A DNA stretch of 64,000 nucleotides from Pseudomonas sp. RIT409 (GTDB taxonomy: Bacteria; Pseudomonadota; Gammaproteobacteria; Pseudomonadales; Pseudomonadaceae): the NCBI RefSeq assembly GCF_003052515.2, contig NZ_QARE02000018.1, positions 58,438 to 122,437 of the forward strand, read 5' to 3'. The notes beneath the pieces were generated by a model. That model made no database searches. It saw only the letters and a list, made by a program, of their open reading frames with translations, and was not told the origin of the DNA. The position numbers and the translations under genes were made by a program. Shown in pieces: positions 53,073-61,384 of this stretch (position 1 is its first letter; each line of letters begins with the position of its first letter).

Positions 53073-53091
53073 AGCGACAGCGTCTGTCGCT
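53073..53091. other. Hairpin downstream of motY
   Basis: AGCGACAG-CGT-CTGTCGCT is a perfect eight-pair stem with a three-base loop, 17 bases after the motY stop. There is no real T-run. It overlaps the first ArgR half-site of argG. Confidence 0.5.
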
Positions 53092-53126
53092 TCGTCGTCA
53101 CAAGCTGTCGCGACACTGTAAATCCA
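53085..53126. promoter_or_regulatory. ArgR operator upstream of argG
   Basis: Two directly repeated 21-base half-sites of the form TGTCGC-N8-AA-N5 start at 53085 (TGTCGC-N8-CA, one mismatch) and 53106 (TGTCGC-N8-AA, exact). The head-to-tail arrangement and 21-base spacing are as known for Pseudomonas ArgR. The operator ends 55 bases before argG. Confidence 0.7.
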
Positions 53127-53180
53127 AGCGTATGAGCGGTAGAATCACCGGTTTTCCGTACAACGCGTTGGAGTGATGGC

Positions 53181-54398
53181 ATGGCGGACGTTAACAAGGT
53201 AGTTCTCGCGTATTCCGGTGGCCTGGATACTTCGGTAATCCTCAAATGGCTGCAGGATACGTACAACTGCGAAGTGGTGACTTTTACCGCTGACCTGGGT
53301 CAGGGGGAAGAGGTCGAACCCGCACGCGCCAAGGCGCAAGCCATGGGCGTGAAAGAAATCTACATTGACGATCTGCGCGAAGAGTTCGTGCGTGATTTCG
53401 TGTACCCGATGTTCCGCGCCAACACCGTCTATGAAGGTGAGTACCTGTTGGGTACTTCCATCGCTCGTCCGCTGATTGCCAAGCGTCTGATCGAAATCGC
53501 CAACGAAACCGGCGCCGACGCGATTTCCCACGGCGCGACGGGCAAAGGCAACGACCAGGTCCGTTTCGAGCTGGGCGCCTACGCGCTCAAACCCGGCGTG
53601 AAAGTCATTGCGCCATGGCGTGAATGGGACTTGTTATCCCGTGAGAAACTCATGGACTATGCCGAAAAGCACGGCATCCCAATCGAGCGTCACGGCAAGA
53701 AGAAGTCCCCGTATTCCATGGACGCCAACCTGCTGCACATTTCCTATGAAGGTGGCGTGCTGGAAGACACCTGGACTGAGCATGAAGAGGACATGTGGCG
53801 CTGGACCAAGTCTCCGGAAACCGCCCCGAACACCCCTACATACATCGAGCTGACCTACCGCAACGGCGATATCGTCGCCATCGACGGCGTGGAGATGACT
53901 CCGGCCACTGTCTTGGCCACGCTCAACCGCATCGGCGGCGAGAACGGCATCGGCCGGCTGGACATCGTTGAGAACCGCTATGTCGGCATGAAGTCCCGCG
54001 GATGCTACGAGACCCCTGGCGGCACCATCATGCTGAAGGCACATCGGGCCATTGAGTCGATTACTCTGGACCGCGAAGTCGCTCACTTGAAAGACGAGCT
54101 GATGCCCAAATACGCCAGCCTGATCTACACCGGCTACTGGTGGAGCCCTGAGCGTCTAATGCTGCAGCAAATGATCGACGCGTCTCAGGTTCATGTGAAC
54201 GGCGTCGTGCGTCTGAAGTTGTACAAGGGCAATGTGATCGTGACAGGTCGCAAGTCGGATGAGTCCCTGTTCGACGCCAACATCGCTACTTTCGAAGAGG
54301 ACGGTGGCGCGTACAACCAGGCCGACGCTGCAGGTTTCATCAAGCTCAATGCGCTGCGCATGCGCATCGCCGCGAACAAAAATCGCAAGCTGTTCTGA
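53181..54398 (+). CDS. argG: Argininosuccinate synthase
   Basis: Joins citrulline and aspartate in arginine synthesis. The 405-residue protein has the ATP pyrophosphatase loop VLAYSGGLDTSVILKWL, HGATGKGNDQVRFELG, and EHGIPIERHGKKKSPYSMD in the form KHGIPIERHGKKK. With argF in this window it supplies two of the last three steps of arginine synthesis. An ArgR operator precedes it and a terminator-like hairpin follows. Confidence 0.96.
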   Translation: MADVNKVVLAYSGGLDTSVILKWLQDTYNCEVVTFTADLGQGEEVEPARAKAQAMGVKEIYIDDLREEFVRDFVYPMFRANTVYEGEYLLGTSIARPLIAKRLIEIANETGADAISHGATGKGNDQVRFELGAYALKPGVKVIAPWREWDLLSREKLMDYAEKHGIPIERHGKKKSPYSMDANLLHISYEGGVLEDTWTEHEEDMWRWTKSPETAPNTPTYIELTYRNGDIVAIDGVEMTPATVLATLNRIGGENGIGRLDIVENRYVGMKSRGCYETPGGTIMLKAHRAIESITLDREVAHLKDELMPKYASLIYTGYWWSPERLMLQQMIDASQVHVNGVVRLKLYKGNVIVTGRKSDESLFDANIATFEEDGGAYNQADAAGFIKLNALRMRIAANKNRKLF

Positions 54399-54415
54399 TC
54401 GTCACACGTCTGCCG

Positions 54416-54443
54416 GGGTGCAGCCCTTCACCGGGTTGCACCC
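54416..54443. terminator. Terminator-like hairpin downstream of argG
   Basis: GGGTGCAGCCC and GGGTTGCACCC form an eleven-pair stem (one G-T pair) with a six-base loop, 17 bases after the argG stop. The T-run is missing, so strength is uncertain. Confidence 0.55.
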
Positions 54444-54508
54444 ACTCCCCGACATCACCTTCGCTTACGCTGACGCCAGGCTTAACGGCTGCGATTCGTG
54501 CTTGGAGT

Positions 54509-55087
54509 CTATGTGTTCCGCCCCTCGCGATCATCTTCCTGGGTGGGTGACGCTGCTTCAATGTCACCTGTGTCTGACGCCGTGGCACTGCTGAGCTCGA
54601 AGCGGTAGGCCTTGCCAATGTTCCACACGTCGCGCACGCCAATGTCCAGAAGTTGCGCGATTTCCTGCACGGTGTAACCCAGCGTCGAGTAATGCATCGC
54701 GTGCCCGGCGGTCACATCGTCGATGGTGACAGGGTCTCGGCTGCGTGGAAGTCTGGCGCCCCGCACCGGCCGACTGTGATGAATCTTGACGCCGTTCTCG
54801 CTGGCCAACCGTTTGATATCCTTTCGATTCATCCGCAGCGAATATTGGAGTGCCGTGACGCCAGCGCCTTTGGCGACGAGGCCTTTCAATTGTTCGAGTC
54901 GTGCATCTGGCTGCGCGGTCGTGCTGATTTGTGAGGTAGTCTCCTTGGGGTCTTTACTGGCATGCCGGGTTTCTCCCTCTGGCACAATGTTGATGACGCC
55001 TCCTTGCGCGACCTAGGCTTCTATTGCCTCTGCCAATTCAAGGGGGCGGTTGGCCTCTACTGAAGTTAAATAGATTTTCTGAGTCAT
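54509..55087 (-). pseudogene. Unknown helix-turn-helix-like gene interrupted by an in-frame amber codon
   Basis: A continuous reading frame runs from the ATG at 55087 (AAGGA upstream; MTQKIYLTSVEANRPLELAE) through codon 24 to a TAG at 55013-55015. It continues in the same frame without another stop to 54509, giving 192 codons in all. The downstream part has two helix-turn-helix-like segments, GVTALQYSLRMNRKDIKRLA and YTVQEIAQLLDIGVRDVW, and an acidic tail. I do not recognise the family. Either one substitution inactivated the gene, or the amber is read through, or a shorter 158-residue protein is made from GTG at 54985; AAGGAGG lies 13 bases before that GTG. Its start overlaps the stop of the frame upstream by four bases. 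Confidence 0.6.
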
Positions 55088-55404
55088 TGAAGGGTTCCTT
55101 CGAGCAGGATGCTACGGTCAATTCGATGCCGTAAAAGTCTGTGATCGAATAAGTCGTCAAACGGCATTGGAGCAGGTTGGCGCAGTGGAATGTCGCTCGC
55201 TAACTCGATAATGGCATTGAAGATAAGTGCATGCGCGTTAACGCGGTGGTAGTAGTTACTTTTCGCCAAGTTTTCCCGGTTGTGCAATGCGTTTTGAATA
55301 AAAAAGTAACGACTGGTCTTGGGTTTGGCAAGTAAAAAAATACGTTTTCCCTGGCATTGGTAAGTTGTAATGGCGAACGCGTGCGCGTTGAAGAGTTTGG
55401 TCTG
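55084..55404 (-). pseudogene. Unknown small gene without a normal start codon, coupled to the next gene
   Basis: A frame of 106 codons without a stop in AT-rich DNA, following a TAA at 55405-55407 and ending in TGA at 55084-55086. The TGA overlaps the ATG of the next gene (ATGA), the pattern of a translationally coupled operon. There is no ATG near its 5' end; TTG at 55287 lacks a ribosome site. The translation (for example SNYYHRVNAHALIFNAIIEL near the middle) is not recognised. The open length and the coupling suggest a real gene that has lost its start, or one that uses an unusual start. Confidence 0.4.
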
Positions 55405-56158
55405 TTAGTTATGTAGTATTTTTCTTATTTATGGAAGTGTCAGTGGCGATGTAGGAAGATATGGTATTACGTAGACGCCGGGGCGCCTGGCGATTGCTTA
55501 TCGGGACACTATTAAGTTCATTTAATTCTTTATGGTCAGAAGGGGTCCGCTGGTGGGGGGCAGATTCGAGCCGGCTTGGAGCGCCGTGCAGGTCTGTCTC
55601 GACGTAGGACGGGGCTTTCAACAAGGTCCGAAAATTTTGTAGGAAGGTTCTTTGAATAAATATGTATTGAAAATATATTTTTTGAGTGTGTATTTTTCAG
55701 CGCGATGCTATCAAGACGTTGCGGGTTGTAATTGGCAATATTTTATGATTGAACATGTGTGGCATGTTCGGGATATCGGCTTATCCTGAGCGTCAATGTG
55801 TGGAGCAGGAGTAACAATCAATCCATGGCCCAAGACTGTGCTGAGATGAGAACCGCTTCATCTGTCGGTAATGAACGCTTTCTCTGTGTCGGTTTTCACA
55901 CTCTGGAATAAATGGTCATCCAAAAATTGAACACGGTCAGGATTTTCGTGGAGCATGGCGCAGCGGGCGGACTTCAGAATCGCACCACTTGCGTACGGGC
56001 GTTCGTAAATGTTTCTTTCAAATGATAGGAGGGAATTAAGTGACAGACGACAGCAGGCGATTCGATCGAAATGAAGATGAGTGAGTCTAGTTTTGTAGGA
56101 CCTTTCTGTTGCTTGAGTAGGAAACGTCTTTGCCTGCTAGTCCAAAGGGAGGAGTCCC
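55405..56158. other. AT-rich intergenic region before the response regulator leader
   Basis: About 750 bases with lower GC than the surroundings and no gene I can support. A 45-codon plus-strand frame at 55652-55789 begins with TTG after AGGAAGG, and a 28-codon frame begins at ATG 55824; neither is convincing. Promoters for the response regulator (plus) and the decayed operon (minus) must lie here. Confidence 0.45.
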
Positions 56159-56233
56159 ATGCAAAGCAGTAAACGACTAAGCTATTGTGCGGGCTCCAGA
56201 ATATCGAACTGCAAAAAAATGGACTGCACATGA
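56159..56233 (+). CDS. 24-codon leader peptide coupled to the response regulator gene
   Basis: A short frame starts at ATG 56159 after GGGAGGAG, the strongest ribosome site in this region, and ends at TGA 56231-56233. That stop overlaps the ATG of the response regulator at 56230 (ATGA). The peptide begins MQSSKRLSYC and ends KKMDCT, is basic and has four cysteines. The regulator itself has no good ribosome site, so it is probably translated by ribosomes that finish this leader. Whether the peptide has its own role is unknown. Confidence 0.55.
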   Translation: MQSSKRLSYCAGSRISNCKKMDCT

Positions 56234-56856
56234 ATAAAGTGTTGATCGTGGACGATCACCCCGTCATTCGGCTCGCCGTGCGCATGCTGATGGAGCGGCA
56301 TGGCTACGAAGTCATCGCGGAAACGGACAATGGCGTGGATGCGCTGCAACTGGCCAGGGAGCATTTGCCTGATATCGTCATCTTGGACATCGGCATACCG
56401 AAACTGGACGGCCTCGAGGTTATCGCGCGGCTGACAGCCATGACGCTGCCTTTCAAGGTCCTGATCCTGACGTCGCAGTCCCCCGGGCATTTTTCGATGC
56501 GGTGCATGCAGGCCGGAGCAGCGGGGTATGTCTGCAAGCAGCAGGATCTGACCGAGCTGCTAAGTGCCATCAAGGCAGTCTTGTCGGGGTACAGCTATTT
56601 TCCCAATCAGGCGCTGCACACGGTACGTTCGAGCCTGGGCAACGCCAGCGAGGCCGAGATGGTCGACCGACTTTCAGGCAGGGAGATGATGGTGCTCCAG
56701 CAATTGGCCAGAGGTAAAACCAACAAGGAGATTGCTGATGGCATGTTTCTGAGCAATAAGACCGTCAGCACCTACAAGACTCGCCTGCTGCTCAAGCTGA
56801 ATGCGCATTCGCTGGTTGATCTTATCGAGCTTGCCCAACGAAACGGGCTGGTCTAA
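56230..56856 (+). CDS. BvgA/EvgA-type LuxR-family response regulator
   Basis: A 208-residue two-component regulator. The receiver domain (1-120) has the acidic pair in VLIVDDHPVIR, the phosphoacceptor Asp in IVILDIGIPKLDGLEVI, and the conserved Thr and Lys in LILTSQSP and AGYVCKQQD. The C-terminal LuxR helix-turn-helix is at about 145-205 (LSGREMMVLQQLARGKTNKE, MFLSNKTVSTYKTRLLLKL). These blocks closely resemble BvgA of Bordetella and EvgA of E. coli. No sensor kinase gene is adjacent, so it is an orphan whose phosphodonor, probably a hybrid kinase, is elsewhere. Confidence 0.9.
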   Translation: MNKVLIVDDHPVIRLAVRMLMERHGYEVIAETDNGVDALQLAREHLPDIVILDIGIPKLDGLEVIARLTAMTLPFKVLILTSQSPGHFSMRCMQAGAAGYVCKQQDLTELLSAIKAVLSGYSYFPNQALHTVRSSLGNASEAEMVDRLSGREMMVLQQLARGKTNKEIADGMFLSNKTVSTYKTRLLLKLNAHSLVDLIELAQRNGLV

Positions 56857-56932
56857 CCCGGCGCAGGGCGCGCTCGTGAGCGGGAACGGAGTGAGGGCGA
56901 TTCAAGCGCATCGACGGCGCTCTGCCAGAAGG

Positions 56933-56959
56933 AAAAAGCCTCTCGGCCTGAGAGGCTTT
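56933..56959 (-). terminator. Terminator downstream of the PA3496-family gene
   Basis: AAAGCCTCTC and GAGAGGCTTT form a perfect ten-pair stem around a five-base loop, followed by T on the minus strand. It may also stop the convergent response regulator transcript. Confidence 0.85.
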
Positions 56960-56973
56960 GAGCATCAGGCTCG

Positions 56974-57156
56974 TCAGAAATCGAAATCGTAGTCCGCGAG
57001 CTGTTTCTGCAAACGCCGTTCTTCCAGAAGATTATCGATGGTGCGACGTTTACTGAGATTGGTTTTGGCGGCTTCCACAGGTACCTGAACGACTTCGTCG
57101 GCGTCTTCTGCCACGAAGTCGTCATCTACATCCATCTGCTCTTTGTCAGTGCTCAT
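56974..57156 (-). CDS. PA3496-family small acidic protein
   Basis: A 60-residue protein with an acidic first half (EDADEVVQVPVE) and a basic conserved second half (LSKRRTIDNLLEERRLQKQL) ending DYDFDF. It belongs to the PA3496 family, found beside nth in Pseudomonas and annotated as a putative envelope-integrity protein. It has no signal peptide or membrane segment. Its function is not established. Confidence 0.82.
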   Translation of the reverse strand: MSTDKEQMDVDDDFVAEDADEVVQVPVEAAKTNLSKRRTIDNLLEERRLQKQLADYDFDF

Positions 57157-57262
57157 GAAAGTTGACTCCAGCTTAGACTGTCATTGGCGCACCTTATAGC
57201 GACAAATACGAAGCGGGTAAAAAAGATTTTTTCAATCGATTATCCTACGAAGCGCCTATTGC

Positions 57263-57901
57263 TCAATCGTCTGAAGTCTTCTGCTTGAATTCACACAAAT
57301 CCTCGATCCGGCAGCTGCCGCAGCGCGGCTTTCGCGCTATGCAGACATAGCGGCCATGCAGGATCAGCCAATGATGAGCGTCGAGAAGATAGTCTTTCGG
57401 TACGAACTTCATCAATTTGTTTTCGACTTCCACAACGTTTTTACCCGGCGCGATGCCAGTCCGATTGCTGACGCGGAAGATATGGGTGTCGACGGCCATC
57501 GCCAGTTGGCGGAAAGCGGTGTTGAGCACGACATTGGCCGTCTTGCGGCCTACGCCCGGCAGCGCTTCGAGCGCTTCACGCGTTTGCGGGACTTCGCCGC
57601 CGTGGAGCTCGATCAGAAGGCGGCAGGTCTCGATGACGTTTTTCGCTTTACTGTTATAGAGACCGATGGTCTTGATGTACTCCGAAAGACCTTCGACACC
57701 GAGTGCGTAGATGGCTGCTGGGGTGTTCGCTACTGGATACAAACGCGCGGTGGCCTTGTTGACGCTCACATCAGTGGCTTGTGCGGAAAGAATCACCGCA
57801 ATCAGCAATTCGAACGGAGAGCTGTACGACAACTCGGTTTTTGGGTCCGGATTGTCTTCATGGAGGCGGCGAAAGATTTCCAGGCGTTTTGCTGCGTTCA
57901 T
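57263..57901 (-). CDS. nth: Endonuclease III
   Basis: A 212-residue DNA glycosylase/AP lyase for oxidised pyrimidines. It shows the helix-hairpin-helix LEALPGVGRKTANVVLN with the catalytic Lys, the catalytic Asp in MAVDTHIFRVSNR, and the 4Fe-4S loop C-x6-C-x2-C-x5-C in CIARKPRCGSCRIEDLC. The start at 57901 (MNAAKRLEIF) fits the family length. It is 58 bases downstream of the rnfB-like gene on the same strand. Confidence 0.95.
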   Translation of the reverse strand: MNAAKRLEIFRRLHEDNPDPKTELSYSSPFELLIAVILSAQATDVSVNKATARLYPVANTPAAIYALGVEGLSEYIKTIGLYNSKAKNVIETCRLLIELHGGEVPQTREALEALPGVGRKTANVVLNTAFRQLAMAVDTHIFRVSNRTGIAPGKNVVEVENKLMKFVPKDYLLDAHHWLILHGRYVCIARKPRCGSCRIEDLCEFKQKTSDD

Positions 57902-57959
57902 GGCGTGAAGGGTCCCAGGCAAATCAGTGGCATCGTTAAGGTCTCATTGAGCGCAGGTT

Positions 57960-58994
57960 CTACGTCGACATGGCTTCCAATGCGTGGAGCGCTTGCTCTG
58001 CGTCCGACACCTCACTGTTCAGTGCTGCCAGCTGTTCTGCCGGCGCAGCGTTGGTTTGGGCCTTCTTGAGCGCAGCGCGTCGCGTCGCCAACTGGATCTT
58101 CGCCCGATTGATTGCCGCTTTGTCTGGCTGCCCTGCGCTCGATGCGCTAACTGGTGGCGGAGAAGGGGGATTATCTGGAGTGATCTCACTCAGCAGTAAT
58201 GCGAGTGCTCGCTCTGCCTCTTCGAACTGCCGTTGCAACGTCACCAGTTGAGCAGCTTGTTCGGCGGTGGGCGGGTGCCCAAATGCCTTCAGTGATCTGT
58301 TCAATTGGGCGCGGCTCATGTTGACGTCGACGCGGGCCTGCTTCAATGCTGCGTCGTCCGCAGCGTTGTGCACGCGCACCCGTCCCAACGCGGCTTGCAC
58401 CGGATCGCTGGTGTTCGCGCTGGTCTTTGAAGCCTGTTGGCGCGCCAGCCGCTCGGACTGCCGCTGTAGCTCTTCGCGGTGTAGCCGCACGTTACGCGCT
58501 TCGAAGCGCTGGCGCGCCTGTCCCCGTCTGGCCGCTCTTGCAACGCGTTGGGCGTCGTCGAATGCCAGCCCGCCGACAATCGGTATGAGTGTGGGTGATG
58601 ACAGGGGCAGCATGTCGATGCAGTCGACCGGGCAGGGCGCGACGCACAAGTCGCACCCGGTGCACTCCGAGGCGATGACGGTATGCATCCACTTAGCGGC
58701 ACCCACGATAGCGTCAACGGGGCAGGCCTGGATGCATTTGGTGCAGCCGATGCACTCCTCCTCGCGAATGAACGCGACCTGTGACGGAGCGTGACCGCGT
58801 TCTGTGTCAAGGGGGAGGGCAGGCACATTGAGCAGGTCCGCCAACGCGGCGATAGTTTCGTCGCCGCCCGGGGGGCACTTGTTGATGGCTTCGCCGCTGG
58901 CGATTCCTTCCGCGTAAGGCTTGCAGCCGGGGTGGCCACATTTGCCACACTGGGTCTGTGGCAACAGGGCGTCGATACGCTGAATCAGGTTCAT
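57960..58994 (-). CDS. rnfB: RnfB/RsxB-like ferredoxin without membrane anchor
   Basis: A 344-residue iron-sulfur protein. The N-terminal 4Fe-4S domain (QCGKCGHPGCKPYAEGIA and a later Cys) is followed by two ferredoxin 4Fe-4S motifs, CIGCTKCIQACP and CTGCDLCVAPCP. After residue ~150 comes a long charged, coiled-coil-prone tail. Classical RnfB starts with a membrane helix; this one begins directly at MNLIQRIDALLPQTQCGK. The other rnf subunits (A, C, D, G, E) are not next to it. It may be a remnant of the complex kept for another electron-transfer role. The gene lies between metG and nth. Confidence 0.88.
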   Translation of the reverse strand: MNLIQRIDALLPQTQCGKCGHPGCKPYAEGIASGEAINKCPPGGDETIAALADLLNVPALPLDTERGHAPSQVAFIREEECIGCTKCIQACPVDAIVGAAKWMHTVIASECTGCDLCVAPCPVDCIDMLPLSSPTLIPIVGGLAFDDAQRVARAARRGQARQRFEARNVRLHREELQRQSERLARQQASKTSANTSDPVQAALGRVRVHNAADDAALKQARVDVNMSRAQLNRSLKAFGHPPTAEQAAQLVTLQRQFEEAERALALLLSEITPDNPPSPPPVSASSAGQPDKAAINRAKIQLATRRAALKKAQTNAAPAEQLAALNSEVSDAEQALHALEAMST

Positions 58995-59036
58995 GCTTGG
59001 TCAGGCCGACGCTTTCGAGACGTCGGCCCCTCATGC

Positions 59037-61082
59037 TTATTTAATGCGTTGACCGGGTTTGGCGCCGCTGTCGGGGCTCAGCAGGTAAATGTCTTCACCG
59101 CCAGGGCCCGCTGCCATCACCATGCCTTCGGAGACCCCGAAACGCATTTTTCGCGGTTTGAGGTTCGCGACCATCATGGTCAGACGCCCTTCCAGTTCGG
59201 CGGGGTTCGGGTAAGCACTCTTGATCCCGGAGAACACATTGCGTTTCTCGTCGCCGATGTCGAGGGTCAGGCGAAGCAGCTTGTCCGCACCTTCGACATG
59301 CTCGGCCTTTTCTATAAGAGCGACCCGCAGGTCCACTGCGGCGAACGTATCGAATTCGATTTCCGGAGACAGCGGGTCCTTGGTCAGTTCGCCATTGCCT
59401 TCTGCGGGGCCGGTGTCGGTCGCGCTCACTGTGAGGTCTTCTTTGGAGGCACGGGTCATGGCTTCCACTTTGGCCGGGTCGATGCGGGTCATCAGCGCCT
59501 GGAATGGCTTGAGTGGGTGCTCGCTGAGCAGCGTCATGTGGTCGTCCCAGGTCAAGGGAGCGACGTTGAGGAACTGCTCGGCATCGGCGGCCAGGTTAGG
59601 CAAGACCGGCTTGAGGAAGATAACCAGTTGACGGAACAGGTTCACACCCAGTGCGCAGATCGCCTGGACTTCGTCCTGCTTGCCTTCCTGCTTGGCCAGC
59701 GACCAAGGCGCCTTGTCGGCGATCCAGGCGTTGGCGCGATCGGCCAGGGCCATGATTTCACGCATGGCACGGGCAAAGTCGCGGGCCTCGTAGGCTTCTG
59801 CGATGCTCGGCGCAGCGGCTCGGAATGCATCGGTCAATTCAGGTGCGGCGTTGCCGGCCGCCAACACGCCAGCGTTGCCTTTATGAATGAAGCCCGCGCA
59901 GCGGCTGGCAATGTTGACCACCTTGCCAATCAGGTCGGAGTTGACCTTCTGCACGAAGTCTTCGAGGTTGAGGTCCAGGTCATCGACGCCACGGCCCAAC
60001 TTGGCCGCGTAGTAGTAACGCAGGTACTCCGGGGACAGATGTTCCAGGTACGTCCGCGCCTTGATGAAAGTGCCGCGGGATTTCGACATTTTCTGGCCGT
60101 TGACGGTGAGGTAGCCGTGAACGTTGATGCCGCTGGGCTTGCGGAAACCCGCGCCCTCGAGCATGGCAGGCCAGAACAGGGCGTGGAAGTTGACGATGTC
60201 CTTGCCGATGAAGTGGTAGAGCTCGGCGGTCGAGTCTTTCTTCCAGAAGGTGTCGAAGTCCAGAGCCGGCGTTCGGTCGCACAGGTTCTTGAAGCTGGCC
60301 ATGTAACCGATGGGCGCATCCAGCCAGACGTAGAAGTACTTGCCCGGCTCATCGGGAATCTCGAACCCGAAATAGGGTGCATCGCGAGAAATGTCCCATT
60401 GCTGCAGGCCAGCATCCAGCCATTCGGCAAGTTTGTTGGCCACTGCATCCTGAAGTGTGCCGCTGCGTGTCCATTCTTTGAGCATGGCGTCGAAGGCGGG
60501 CAGGTCGAAGAAGAAATGCTTCGAATCCTTGAGCACGGGCGTGGCGCCGGAAATTGCCGATTTCGGGTCTTTCAGGTCGGTGGGCGCGTAGGTGGCCCCG
60601 CACTTTTCACAGTTGTCGCCGTACTGGTCCTCGGTGCCGCATTTCGGGCAGGTGCCTTTGATGAAGCGGTCGGCCAGGAACATTTTCTTTTCCGGGTCGA
60701 AATACTGGGTGACCGAACGCGTAGAGATGTGCCCGGCGTCACGCAGACGGGTGTAGATCAGGCTCGACAGCTCACGGTTCTCTTCGGCGTGAGTGGAGTG
60801 GAAATTGTCGAAATTCACCAGAAAGTCGGCAAAGTCCGCGCTGTGTTCGGCCTGCACATTGGCGATCAGTTGTTCCGGTGTGATGCCTTCTTTCTCGGCA
60901 CGCAGCATGATGGCCGAGCCATGGGCGTCGTCGGCGCACACATAGATGCACTGGTTGCCGCGGTGCTTCTGGAAACGCACCCACATGTCGGTCTGGATGT
61001 ACTCGAGCATGTGGCCAAGGTGAATGGAACCATTGGCATAGGGCAGGGCGCTGGTGACGAGAATCTTGCGTGGCTCGGACAT
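59037..61082 (-). CDS. metG: Methionyl-tRNA synthetase
   Basis: A 681-residue class I synthetase. It has the HIGH-type motif in NGSIHLGHM, the zinc knuckle CPKCGTEDQYGDNCEKCG, the KMSKS loop in QKMSKSRGTF, and a C-terminal tRNA-binding dimerisation domain (about 575-681, VDLRVALIEKAEHVEGADKL in outline). It is divergent from apbC; a REPIN lies in the shared upstream region. Confidence 0.97.
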   Translation of the reverse strand: MSEPRKILVTSALPYANGSIHLGHMLEYIQTDMWVRFQKHRGNQCIYVCADDAHGSAIMLRAEKEGITPEQLIANVQAEHSADFADFLVNFDNFHSTHAEENRELSSLIYTRLRDAGHISTRSVTQYFDPEKKMFLADRFIKGTCPKCGTEDQYGDNCEKCGATYAPTDLKDPKSAISGATPVLKDSKHFFFDLPAFDAMLKEWTRSGTLQDAVANKLAEWLDAGLQQWDISRDAPYFGFEIPDEPGKYFYVWLDAPIGYMASFKNLCDRTPALDFDTFWKKDSTAELYHFIGKDIVNFHALFWPAMLEGAGFRKPSGINVHGYLTVNGQKMSKSRGTFIKARTYLEHLSPEYLRYYYAAKLGRGVDDLDLNLEDFVQKVNSDLIGKVVNIASRCAGFIHKGNAGVLAAGNAAPELTDAFRAAAPSIAEAYEARDFARAMREIMALADRANAWIADKAPWSLAKQEGKQDEVQAICALGVNLFRQLVIFLKPVLPNLAADAEQFLNVAPLTWDDHMTLLSEHPLKPFQALMTRIDPAKVEAMTRASKEDLTVSATDTGPAEGNGELTKDPLSPEIEFDTFAAVDLRVALIEKAEHVEGADKLLRLTLDIGDEKRNVFSGIKSAYPNPAELEGRLTMMVANLKPRKMRFGVSEGMVMAAGPGGEDIYLLSPDSGAKPGQRIK

Positions 61083-61209
61083 GGGGCTCGGCTACTTGAA
61101 GTTTGAAGTGAAACGGAGGTCGGCCACTATAAAGCGCCGGGCTTTTTTTTTCATCCCGCAGATAGGGTATGTGCGGCGTTTCACGGTGTCGGATTGGGTT
61201 ACGGTTTGC

Positions 61210-61295
61210 GTAGGAGCACGGTTGCCCGCGATGGCGGTGTGCCAGATCGCATCGATGAGCCGGATCAATGTCCTCCGCGGCCGAGCGCGCTCCCA
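61210..61295. repeat. Degenerate REPIN between divergent metG and apbC
   Basis: Left arm GTAGGAGCACGGTTGCCCGC and right arm CGAGCGCGCTCCCAC are recognisable but each carries several changes. The element lies in the divergent promoter region, 128 bases from the metG start and 90 from apbC. Confidence 0.7.
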
Positions 61296-61384
61296 CACGC
61301 GTGATCTGCAAAACCCCGCCCCGCTATCCGGCAGACGCGGTAGGATAGCCGCCTGTTTTGCTCAGTCTTTTTCGGGAGTGACCC

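Noticed and set aside
55409..55624. Minus-strand frame of 71 codons in the AT-rich island
   Set aside because: No ribosome site and composition like random sequence; it ends just before the decayed gene pair but is in another frame.
55652..55789. Plus-strand frame of 45 codons with TTG start after AGGAAGG
   Set aside because: The ribosome site is good, but the translation has no clear signal or family character and no coupling to a neighbour. Kept only as a remark in the intergenic entry.
55974..56231. Minus-strand frame of 85 codons ending in the response regulator leader region
   Set aside because: No ribosome site, no recognisable sequence, and it runs through the leader that has clear coupling on the other strand.
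58791..61106. Plus-strand frame of 771 codons opposite metG and rnfB
   Set aside because: Antisense shadow of two certain genes, with no recognisable domain and no sensible start.
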